A stretch of 6,093 bases of DNA, from contig JAOZRJ010000099.1 of NCBI GenBank assembly GCA_029931885.1, positions 1 through 6,093 on the forward strand. The letters are read 5' to 3'. The DNA is from Candidatus Omnitrophota bacterium. GTDB lineage: Bacteria > Omnitrophota > Koll11 > Zapsychrales > Aceulaceae. Below the pieces are notes generated by a model, which saw nothing but the letters and a program-made list of their open reading frames with translations, had not been told where the DNA came from and did not search any database. Shown here in pieces: positions 1-6,093 of the stretch. The position numbers were made by a program, and so were the translations under genes. Every line of letters begins with the position of its first letter. The first letter of the stretch is position 1.

Positions 1-1
1 G

Positions 2-1648
2 TCACCCTTTGATAGATTGCTCATCAACAAAGCCAAAGAGATTGAACGCGAACTAACCTATGATGACCTAGCTTCGATATTCATTGAAGTGCAGTCAGCA
101 AACAAGGGCATCGACATTAAAGGAATGCTACCAGACAACGCTACTTCAATTCACAAGCAAGCCCATGTTCTCGGTCTCCTCAGCAAGCAACGAGAGTTTG
201 CAGAAATCAGCAGGAAAATCGCTAAGTCAAAGGAAGGCTTCAACCTATTGTAAGGCAACCGTGTTGAGATTTTGAAAGAGTAAATCGGGAAAGCCCACAA
301 TGAAAAGCTCACCACTGAAGATTTCGAAGAGCTGAATGCTCAACAATAACTTGCAGAGAAAACCGATCAAAAGAAAAAGGTTGGATCTTTGTTTCAAACC
401 ATCGATGAAACTATTGTTGAAGAATCAGAAGGATCAAAGGAAAAAGCACAGGGGACAGGATTTCAGGAGATGATTAACCTGGAGGACTATGATATTGAGG
501 GTGATGAGGTTGAGAATGTTGATGATATAATTGGAGAGTTTGATGATCTCAACTCAAAAGAAAAAAAGTTGTCTCCTCTAACAAGTCCTTCGAAACCCAA
601 TGCTAACCTGCTGCAGCAACCAAAAATCATAGTTGAAGAAACATCGCAATTGAAAATGAGCATGAACACGAAACCTGGAGATAAGCAACCGAAAGAAGGA
701 GGTGAGAAAGCTGGTTCTGACAAAAACAAAAGCAATGAGGCTTCCAAGGTGAACAATAGTACTGCTGGTATCATTGCCGAAGTTAAAAAGCCTGACGACA
801 GTGAAAGTGAACAAGAAGACAGGAGAGGCAAGAAAGAGAAAGAGGATTTCTCATTGTGGGAGCCATACGGACATCCAGATCCTTTTAATCCAAAAACCAT
901 GGTTTGGGTAAAGAACGAAATCGTGCGCAGAGTCGGACGCCTCATGTTCGAAGCTATTGATAAGGTATCGATTGCCAGGATGAGTTTTACTGGTTGGGAC
1001 GGTGAAGCAAAGAAGTACTTGAATTACCTCCGGGATAAAGAAGAAAGCTTTCTTACGAAGGATGTGTTTGAGATATGCAAGAATCACATGGAAGGATTCC
1101 AACAACACGACCAAGAGAAGTTAACCCTAGGCATACTTTAACTCCTGTCTGGAAGTAAATATATTGAGAAGAAAAGACAAGTGGCTTTCACGAAAACCCA
1201 ATTGCGAAATCAAAGACTCCAACATAGAAGCCAACAGAAAGACGATTTGGAAAACCAATCCTCGAATACTGCTCAACAATCGTAATTCCAACATATACGT
1301 GATCAAGCCAGGTAGGGTGATCCTGGTGCTTTCAAAAAAGCAAAACGCGAAACAGATCAAGGGAATCTCTTTGGGCTTGATCAATTTCAAGGAAACGAGC
1401 GAAAACAACAACGTGGGCGAGAACGCGGGCGTGGTCAAAGACGTGGGCGAGAACGCGGACGCGGACGTGGGCGAGGACGTGGGCGAGGACGCGGACGTGG
1501 GCGAAGACAAATTTCATTTGGGACGACGAGTACCAAATCGCCGAAGATTTCAAAGAAGGACAACAATGACGATGACGACGACTTTGGTTCTAACTTTCTT
1601 ACATCACAAGGAAACTTCAAGAATTCGTTCAATAAGGGCAACCGTTGA
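2..1648 (+). CDS. Hydrophilic protein with acidic middle and C-terminal Arg-Gly tail, 5' partial
   Basis: I do not recognise this protein. The frame is open from the window edge, so the start is missing; 548 residues are visible and the stop is TGA at 1646-1648. It reads through TAA at 251, 281, 347, 1139 and 1283 and TAG at 1313, all taken as Gln. Residues 1-125 look helical. Residues about 157-183 are acidic, followed by a low-complexity Lys/Glu/Ser/Asn linker to about 280. Residues about 283-380, starting FSLWEPYGHPDPF and rich in Trp, Phe and charged residues, look like a folded domain. A Gln-rich stretch follows, then a tract of Arg-Gly repeats (471-502) and a run of five Asp (523-527). 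RG-rich tails commonly bind nucleic acid, so a nucleic-acid-binding, Gag-like or nucleocapsid-like role is possible, but this is inference only. The next gene is convergent. Confidence 0.85.
1412..1507 (+). repeat. Arg-Gly coding repeat
   Basis: A GC-rich degenerate repeat inside the first gene encodes tandem Arg-Gly with occasional Glu and Gln. The recurring unit is GGACGTGGGCGA or close variants. Arg is coded almost only by CGN here, whereas AGA and AGG are frequent elsewhere in the same gene. Its GC content stands out sharply from the rest of the window. Confidence 0.9.
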
Positions 1649-1870
1649 TTGATTGATTTGTTCACATTAAATTTATGATTCATTTGTATGGTTAAGATAA
1701 ATTATTGATGTCTGTATGATTATTTACATAGATTAGATATTCAGTAAACATTTGGATGTTATTTCTAAGTTCCCTGTACTGTTGTTGTAATTAATTTTCA
1801 GAAATCAGAATAAATCTTAAGATAAACAGAGAATAAACTATACACAGTAAATAATTCACTTGGATTCAAA
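1649..1870. other. AT-rich convergent intergenic spacer
   Basis: No convincing gene lies between the converging stops at 1648 (+) and 1871 (-). The spacer is strongly AT-rich. It holds AATAAA at 1809-1814 and 1832-1837, which could be plus-strand polyadenylation signals, although such hexamers arise easily in this composition. It also holds TCAGAAATCAGA at 1798-1809, related to palindromes in the other two convergent spacers. Confidence 0.6.
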
Positions 1871-2259
1871 TCACATGATCATCTTGTGGTGTTCTTCCAG
1901 ACCTTTGTATTCTTCACGGTCTTAAAGCTCTTGGTCTCCTTGAACCACATCTTCCACTAAATCTTCTTTAGCCTCTGAGGTATCGCATGCCATTATTTCA
2001 AGTGTTTTTAGCATCCAACGCGTTCTCCTGGCCAATGATTCCAGGCTGCCATCCAGTTGTCCATGAAGAGGTTACGTGGTTCAGCTATCAGATCAAGATG
2101 AAGCTCAGGCATCCTGAAACAACAACAGCACAATCGGAAATGCCGGGAATTTGTCGTATGTAAGTTGTCAAACCAATCAGGCCGAATAGTATCGAGTTAT
2201 AGTGGTGTACTTACGACAGTGAAGTGAAAGTCGGATTAGATGATCATTATGCGCGCCAT
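1871..2259 (-). CDS. Small unknown protein with a probable single-base frame break
   Basis: Start ATG is at 2257-2259, preceded by an AT-rich stretch containing TTTAAATTTTAAC. The start frame reads plausible protein for about 80 residues, including LDTIRPDWFDNL, a CCCC run at 44-47 and NLFMDNWMAAWNHWPGER near 63-80. It remains open to a TGA at 1879-1881, but its last third becomes a basic, Trp-rich string typical of the wrong frame. The frame offset by one base reads a natural acidic tail (LEIMACDTSEAKEDLVEDVV onwards) to TGA at 1871-1873. One missing base in the T5 run at 2005-2009 would join the two into about 129 residues. In-frame TAA is read as Gln. The family is unknown to me. The alternative is that the start frame is correct throughout, giving 126 residues. 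Confidence 0.5.
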
Positions 2260-2343
2260 TTTAGAAAATGTTAAAATTTAAATCAGTTGAAACATTCTTT
2301 TAGTGAATCTATAATATTGTAAATACATGCAAATCAATTCTTA

Positions 2344-2556
2344 TCAGTTTTCTTCAAATTCACATTCTTCTTTCCAGGGTACCGGCAAGCTGATATGAGA
2401 CGTCTTCATAGAGTCAAAACATAAACAGCACATAAACGTCTTAGTGTGGCACTTGCAACCTATGTCGTGAGGCTCAGTCTACCATATTTTCCCGCAGCAG
2501 ATGCATTTTATCTCATGGCTGTACGTTAATTTCATTCTTGGACGTTGATCCGCCAT
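2344..2556 (-). CDS. Small Cys-rich zinc-finger-like protein
   Basis: This 70-residue frame runs from ATG (2554-2556) to TGA (2344-2346) and needs TAG at 2479-2481 read as Gln 26. Nine cysteines are grouped as CICC (18-21), CKC (34-36) and CCLC (43-46), plus C65; His residues 14, 30 and 37 lie nearby. The paired CxxC knuckles separated by about 22 residues, with Cys and His between, resemble a zinc ribbon or treble-clef fold. The tail is acidic with VPW. The AAATTTGAA element lies directly against the start codon. Zinc binding is inferred from spacing, and no specific family is recognised. The partner could be nucleic acid or protein. Under the standard code only fragments of it would be seen. 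Confidence 0.75.
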
Positions 2557-2557
2557 G

Positions 2558-2566
2558 TTCAAATTT
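2558..2566 (-). promoter_or_regulatory. AAATTTGAA element at the start of the zinc-finger-like gene
   Basis: On the minus strand AAATTTGAA ends one base before the ATG at 2556. The same nonamer or close variants lie upstream of other starts in this window. That it is a promoter or initiator element is inferred from its recurrence. Confidence 0.4.
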
Positions 2567-2649
2567 AAAGTAATAGATTGTGATGTTTTATTCAAGAATG
2601 AGTTAATGAATTATCAGAAATATGGAAATTTATTCATACAGTAAGCAAA

Positions 2650-3099
2650 TCATTCACTTAATTCAATCTATTTCCCTTTATTATCGGCACTTGCTTCAGA
2701 AACAGCAGTTGCGAAGACTTCGGGTTTCAGCGTGTTGACAACATTGAGTAGGTAGGACTTATCGGGCCAGTATCCTTTGGAAGAATCTGGAAAATACTTG
2801 TTGAGATTGCGATCATTAAGAACCTTCCTCCATAAGATCTCATGGTCGATGATATGTAAGAGAGATTCGTCAGCCTTCTTCACATCGCTTTTGCTCAGTA
2901 ACTTCTTCTTACCTACCAAAACATCCTTCATGAAAGGTTTCGTGATGTTAGGCGGAGTATATTTCTTGCAATGCCTATTGAAGAATCCCAACATGTTGCC
3001 TCGAGAAGGTATCGGAGGAAACATAGCCTCGAAGTCGCGAACACACTGCTCGGATTGTCTCTCTATCATAGATTTAATCATTGTATCTTTCCTGAACAT
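2650..3099 (-). CDS. Unknown 149-residue protein
   Basis: ATG is at 3097-3099. The frame reads through TAG at 2668-2670 (Gln 144) and ends at TGA 2650-2652, adding QIELSE to what the standard code would give. The protein is mixed charged and largely helical in appearance. It has a Pro-containing segment at 27-34 (FPPIPSRG), a basic patch VGKKKLLSK at 62-70, and a distinctive C-terminal part: LLHIIDHEILWRKVL (80-94), then GYWPDKSYLLNVVNTLKPEVF (109-129, longest intact motif region). There are no membrane segments or signal peptide. I cannot assign a family. The start is chosen because it is the first ATG after AT-rich upstream DNA holding two tandem AATTCAAAT-type elements. Confidence 0.8.
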
Positions 3100-3299
3100 C
3101 TTTCTATTTGAATTTGAATTGTTTAAGTTTATGGAGAGAGTCCGTTAGCAATTGAAATTGAAATTCAAATTTGGATAGAGTCATCATATAGGGATTTTAT
3201 TATTATTTGGTTTAATAAACGTTCGATTTTCTGATAATTAATTAATATCATTTAGCATTTGACTTATGAAATTCAAATGATTGATTAATAAAACTTAAA
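3100..3299. promoter_or_regulatory. Divergent promoter region
   Basis: This AT-rich spacer separates the divergent starts at 3099 (-) and 3300 (+). It contains ATTTGAATTTGAATT at 3106-3120 close to the minus-strand start, TTCAAATTT at 3164-3172 within a GAAATTGAAATTC context, a TAATTAATTAAT stretch near 3236, and AATTCAAATGATTG about 25-30 bases before the plus start. No gene is seen in it. Promoter function is inferred from position and shared elements. Confidence 0.5.
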
Positions 3300-4061
3300 A
3301 TGTTATAAAAGGTGTGTCACGGTAAACAAACAATCTTATACAAGAAGTTGATTGTGGATCTCTTAAAAGGAGTATTAATGAATGGCGGAGTGTACACCGA
3401 AGCGAATTATACAAAGGTCTGGTCAAAAGCTGAGCGATGCTTTCAGGCTTTAAACTGGAACATACCCATTCAATTTGAAGAAATGAAAGATTTATTATCA
3501 GAGCTGTGCAAAGAAGATACTCAATTATTATAATGGGTTCATTCCGGTTAAAACGTTGAATTGGATTAAGAAGCGTAGTTCCGCTTAGCTGTGATTAAAC
3601 GTCTCAAGTTACGTGCCCCAATGATGCTACAAGCACAAAGAATCCTATAAACAATCATCGATGTTCATCAAGATATTCCACATGATTCAAGGATGCGCCG
3701 TATTCGATATGATCCTGGAATGGTTGATAGAATTCGAGATGAATGGTGGTAATCAACTTTCAAAGACATTCAAAACGATATTCCAGAACCAATTGTCCTG
3801 AATGTTTCTTCTTGCCTTCACAAGTAAATGCCTAATTTACATCGTATTACTCTCGAGTTTGAGAAGTTAAGGGATCAGCTGACAAAGAAGAACGGGTTGA
3901 CGCTTTTGCGAAAAAGAAAGAAGAAAGATGTTGCAGGAAATGATATGGGAAAACAGTGTGAAGATTACCAACCCGAAGACAATAAGAATAAGAGGAAAAC
4001 CAGGCGAGTAAACGTAGTAAACCTTGCAAGAAAGATCAAGTTTCCAAAACATGATCACTGA
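3300..4061 (+). CDS. Unknown 253-residue protein, paralog of the 4155-4940 product
   Basis: ATG is at 3300-3302, downstream of an in-frame TGA at 3282. The frame runs to TGA 4059-4061 and crosses seven TAA (3306, 3531, 3549, 3567, 3648, 3750, 3825) and one TAG (3576) read as Gln; the first is codon 3. The protein has a helical N-terminal half, the motif VIKRLKLRAPMM (98-109), IRDEWW (145-150), and CLHKQMPNL (172-180). A strongly basic tail (RKRKKK at 204-209, KRKTRR at 231-236) could bind nucleic acid or act as a nuclear localisation signal. It aligns collinearly with the product of the convergent gene downstream. No known family is recognised. Under the standard code it would appear as two short unrelated fragments. 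Confidence 0.88.
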
Positions 4062-4154
4062 TATCATTGAGATTGAGATTGATTAATGATCAGATATCTG
4101 AATAATTATTAATAGATTCAAATGAAATATTCATTCAACATAATAAATTCAATG
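4062..4154. terminator. Convergent spacer with palindrome, candidate bidirectional 3'-end region
   Basis: The short spacer between convergent stops contains the perfect 12-base palindrome TCAGATATCTGA at 4090-4101 and AATAAA at 4142-4147. Similar 12-base sequences occur in the two other convergent spacers. A 3'-end processing or termination role is inferred only. Confidence 0.35.
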
Positions 4155-4940
4155 TCAAACACAAGGTCGTCTTGGTGCTGTCTTTGCTCTCCTTGTTGTT
4201 GGATGATTCTTCTGCCTCAAGAGTTTTGCTCTTAGAGGCCTAAACAGTTGATCTGGACAAAGTTAACCGCTGACTTGTAAGCCTTGGTTCCTTCTCAACA
4301 TTTCGATTTCCGGAATGTATTGCTCTTCTCCTTTCATAGAACACAACGCCTTGTTTTTGTTTAACTCACTAACAACCTCGTTGATTTAAGGTATGATGTA
4401 GTGCATGCATGGTCCACAGTCATCAATGAATATAGGCGGAGCAATGAATAGATGAGCATCAACCGGTTCATTCACTAATCTCCACCACTTATCACGAACC
4501 GCATCAAGATTGATATTCTCAGGAGTTAAACGTATATGTTCATTCGGGTATATTTGATAACATAGATCTCGTAACTCCTTTGCCATTTAGTCGTTGCTCA
4601 CCATGAAAGGTGAATTTCTTCGAAGTCTTTCTATGAGTAGATCCTCAATGTGCTTCTGAGGATGATCCGCTTTAGCTTCACCTTGCTCTCGCCATGTTGC
4701 CAATTCAGGTTCACTTCTTGCAATAAAAGAAAGTGTACGGATGGCTTTCCCACCTTCGAATTCTTCTGGTAGAATATCCTCGAAATGTTTCTTTGCTAAT
4801 TCTGAGCATCTTGAGACTGCGTAAGCAGTGTATTCAAGTCCGCAGTCTTTCTACGCTTTGAGCATCATTCGAAAGAAGTGCCGTAATGCCTCTAACCTCT
4901 TGGCATGGCATCGCTTAGTGAAAGAGCCTTTTGGGATCAT
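4155..4940 (-). CDS. Unknown 261-residue protein, paralog of the 3300-4061 product
   Basis: ATG is at 4938-4940, with an in-frame TGA upstream at 4953-4955. The frame ends at TGA 4155-4157 and reads TAG at 4851 and TAA at 4587, 4386 and 4263 as Gln. Landmarks shared in order with the neighbouring paralog are EYTAYAVSRCSELAKKHF (36-53), LLIERLRRNSPFM (101-113), VRDKWW (148-153) and CMHYIIPQI (178-186). It is followed by an acidic-to-neutral helix and a basic tail (RRAKTAPRRP, 250-259). There is no signal peptide or transmembrane segment. The function is unknown; basic tails in both paralogs suggest nucleic-acid contact or nuclear targeting, which is inference. It is convergent with its paralog and divergent from histone H2A across a 145-base spacer, so it may share a promoter region with H2A. 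Confidence 0.88.
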
Positions 4941-5085
4941 CTTTTAGCTTTATCAAATAGTTAATTTAAATTTGAATTGTCAGTTAGCAAACGCTTTTAA
5001 AATATCTAAAGATTAATTATCGTGACACAAAAATACGAAACAAGTTTATGAACGGGATTAAAATTGAATTTCTAAATATTTTAAA
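4941..5085. promoter_or_regulatory. Divergent promoter region shared with histone H2A
   Basis: AT-rich spacer between starts at 4940 (-) and 5086 (+). It holds AAATTTGAA at 4968-4976, 27 bases upstream of the minus-strand start, and AAAATTGAATTTC at 5060-5072, close to the H2A start. AAAATTGA (5060-5067) is identical to the published early promoter octamer of mimiviruses, but here it lies only 18 bases before the ATG and could be chance in AT-rich DNA. Confidence 0.5.
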
Positions 5086-5487
5086 ATGAACTAAGAAGGG
5101 AACAGAAAGAAAAGAACGCAAGCATCTAGAGCAGGTGTAACGTTCCCAGTAGGAAGACTTGGCCGATACATGAGACAAGGCTTCTATACTCCACGTGTAG
5201 GAGCTTGTGCTCCAATAGCAATGGCAGCAGCCTTAGAGTACTTATGTGCCGAATTGGTTGAGCTCGCAGGAATCACATGTCAAGCGAAAGGAAAGCGTAT
5301 TATCCAGCCAAGACATATCATGCTAGCCATTGCTGCAGATGATGCGTTAGTTTAGCATTTCCACAAGCTAACACTCCATGCTAGTGGAGTTCCTCCATAC
5401 ATCAACCCGCTTTTGGATCCTACTCAACAACAACTTCATTCTCCGGCAATTCAGATACCAAACCCCGGAAACTCATAGCAAGCTTGA
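5086..5487 (+). CDS. Histone H2A (divergent, complete)
   Basis: This is a core histone H2A of 133 residues, the usual length for the family, that would pair with H2B in the nucleosome. ATG is at 5086-5088 and TGA at 5485-5487. TAA 5092 and TAG 5353 and 5476 are read as Gln 3, 90 and 131. Recognisable blocks are SRAGVTFPVGRLGR (14-27), RVGACAP (37-43), LEYLCAELVELAG (50-62), PRHIMLAI (75-82) and a docking-domain segment GVPPYINPLL (101-110). Acidic-patch residues E51, E56, E59, D85 and D86 are kept, but the position of human E92 is Ala 87. The Lys-rich N-terminal tail is short and few lysines remain in the C-terminal tail, which is Gln/Pro-rich. By hand about half of the core matches human H2A, so it is divergent. 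It may be a variant or a viral copy. No H2B is in the window. Confidence 0.93.
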
Positions 5488-5891
5488 GAGAATGATTTTG
5501 AGTGGTTTAATATATGCGGCAATAGAAGTTTAAATTTGAATTTAGTTAGTACACAAACAGTTATATTACCTGTTTTACAGTTAATTAATTTTCAGTTTTC
5601 TAAAAGTTTATTAAAGACATTTTATAGAAGATATGGATTTTAAGTAATTGGTTATCAGATTTCTGAAAATTTATTAGTGCGATTTATGACTTGATTTTGA
5701 TTTTGTTGTATAATTTGAAATAATTAATTCATGGTTTGGGTTGGGGTAGTAGTAGAATAGAATTTATTGATTTTGATTTTGAGTGAATTATTGTTTCGTA
5801 GAATTATGTCAGATTGTTTAATTTAAGAAAATAATTTAAAATTGAACTACTACTAAATTCCGGAATTTAAACTTAATATCAATATCATTTA
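5488..5891. other. AT-rich convergent spacer
   Basis: About 400 bases without a convincing gene separate the H2A stop from the stop of the last minus-strand frame. It contains AAATTTGAA at 5532-5540 with no gene start nearby, TCAGATTTCTGA at 5655-5666, a G-rich patch at 5733-5746 (GGTTTGGGTTGGGG), AAAATTGA at 5838-5845, and a 16-base perfect palindrome at 5854-5869. Composition is strongly AT-rich. Confidence 0.6.
5854..5869. terminator. 16-base perfect palindrome, candidate hairpin near a gene end
   Basis: TAAATTCCGGAATTTA is a perfect self-complementary sequence with a CCGG centre. It begins 23 bases beyond the TGA at 5892-5894 of the minus-strand gene. A hairpin or 3'-end role is inferred from position; a protein-binding site is an alternative. 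Confidence 0.35.
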
Positions 5892-6092
5892 TCATATAAT
5901 ATCATTTAATAAATTTTATAAATTTCTCAAATATAAACAATCTTCAAATTCGAAGTAATTCGATTTCTTCGCAATCACCAATTTCTTCTTTTCGTTTTCT
6001 TCTCCGAGATCTTCTTCGATTTCGGTTTTGGTTTTGGTGAGATCGAAGAAATCAAATTCCTCGATGTCGACGAAACCAATATCGGCATTGGC
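5892..6092 (-). CDS. 3' end of an unknown acidic protein, partial
   Basis: A minus-strand frame is open from the window edge to TGA 5892-5894, giving 66 C-terminal residues with one TAA (5916-5918) read as Gln. The visible part includes ANADIGFVDIEEFDFFDL, a Lys/Glu-rich stretch and SNYFEFEDCLYLRNL. Codons have a regular purine-first pattern, which supports coding. The family is not recognised. The plus strand is also open here, including an ATG at 6064 reading MSTKPISALA to the edge, so strand assignment is not certain. If correct, this gene is convergent with H2A. Confidence 0.45.
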
Positions 6093-6093
6093 T

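Noticed and set aside
487..1114. Long minus-strand frames opposite the first gene
   Set aside because: They are Ser/Phe/Leu-rich shadows of the acidic Lys/Glu coding sequence and have no independent support.
1127..1683. Minus-strand repetitive frames over the Arg-Gly tract, and a plus-strand frame at 1164-1652
   Set aside because: Ser-Pro-Thr, Arg-Pro and Val-Gly-Glu repeats are out-of-frame readings of the RG repeat; the main frame runs through to its own TGA.
2777..3148. Plus-strand frame of 123 codons
   Set aside because: It is the antisense of the better supported 2650-3099 gene, with Phe/Leu/Ser-rich shadow composition.
3847..4067. Two minus-strand frames opposite the 3300-4061 gene
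   Set aside because: They are antisense shadows; the plus frame has paralog support.
5086..5487. H2A as a pseudogene with three nonsense codons
   Set aside because: The frame is otherwise intact at full length, ends in TGA at the expected place, and the same TAA/TAG pattern recurs in all neighbouring genes.
5485..5707. Continuation of the H2A frame past TGA for about 70 codons
   Set aside because: An open frame of this length is expected by chance with one stop codon in AT-rich DNA; H2A ends at its normal length and the extension is compositionally intergenic.
1..6093. tRNA, rRNA, CRISPR array, terminal inverted repeats
   Set aside because: None was seen on reading both strands, and the two window ends do not match each other in either orientation.

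Overview
This window is eukaryotic, or from a DNA virus or integrated element that uses a eukaryotic host's code. It reads coherently only if TAA and TAG encode glutamine and TGA is the sole stop (the 'ciliate' nuclear code, table 6). Under the standard code the genes break into short pieces. Under table 6 six long frames each run uninterrupted to a TGA, and absorb 23 in-frame TAA/TAG codons without using TGA internally. The clearest proof is a complete 133-residue histone H2A whose frame contains one TAA and two TAGs. Lineages known to use this code include most ciliates, hexamitid diplomonads and some oxymonads. Coding DNA is of moderate GC and intergenic DNA is very AT-rich, which argues against the extremely AT-rich coding style of Tetrahymena or Paramecium. 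I cannot name the species.

Layout: (1) 2-1648 (+), the 3' part of a long hydrophilic protein with an acidic middle, a folded-looking domain and an Arg-Gly (RG) tail. (2) 1649-1870, AT-rich convergent spacer. (3) Three genes on the minus strand: a small unknown protein at 1871-2259 with a probable frame break, a 70-residue Cys-rich zinc-finger-like protein at 2344-2556, and an unknown 149-residue protein at 2650-3099. (4) 3100-3299, a divergent promoter region. (5) 3300-4061 (+) and 4155-4940 (-), two convergent genes whose proteins align to each other along most of their length and so form a previously unrecognised-looking paralogous pair. (6) 4941-5085, a divergent spacer shared by the second paralog and histone H2A at 5086-5487 (+). 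(7) 5488-5891, AT-rich convergent spacer with palindromes and a G-rich patch. (8) 5892-6092 (-), the probable 3' end of another gene running off the window.

Genes are compact, apparently intronless, and separated by short AT-rich spacers. A recurring AAATTTGAA (or TTCAAATTT) element lies just upstream of several start codons, and TCAGA-type palindromes lie in all three convergent spacers. Together with unfamiliar small proteins, an orphan divergent H2A and a Cys-rich mini-protein, this makes a large DNA virus or an integrated viral element a reasonable hypothesis. No hallmark viral gene (capsid, polymerase, packaging ATPase, integrase) is visible, so ordinary protist nuclear DNA is equally possible.
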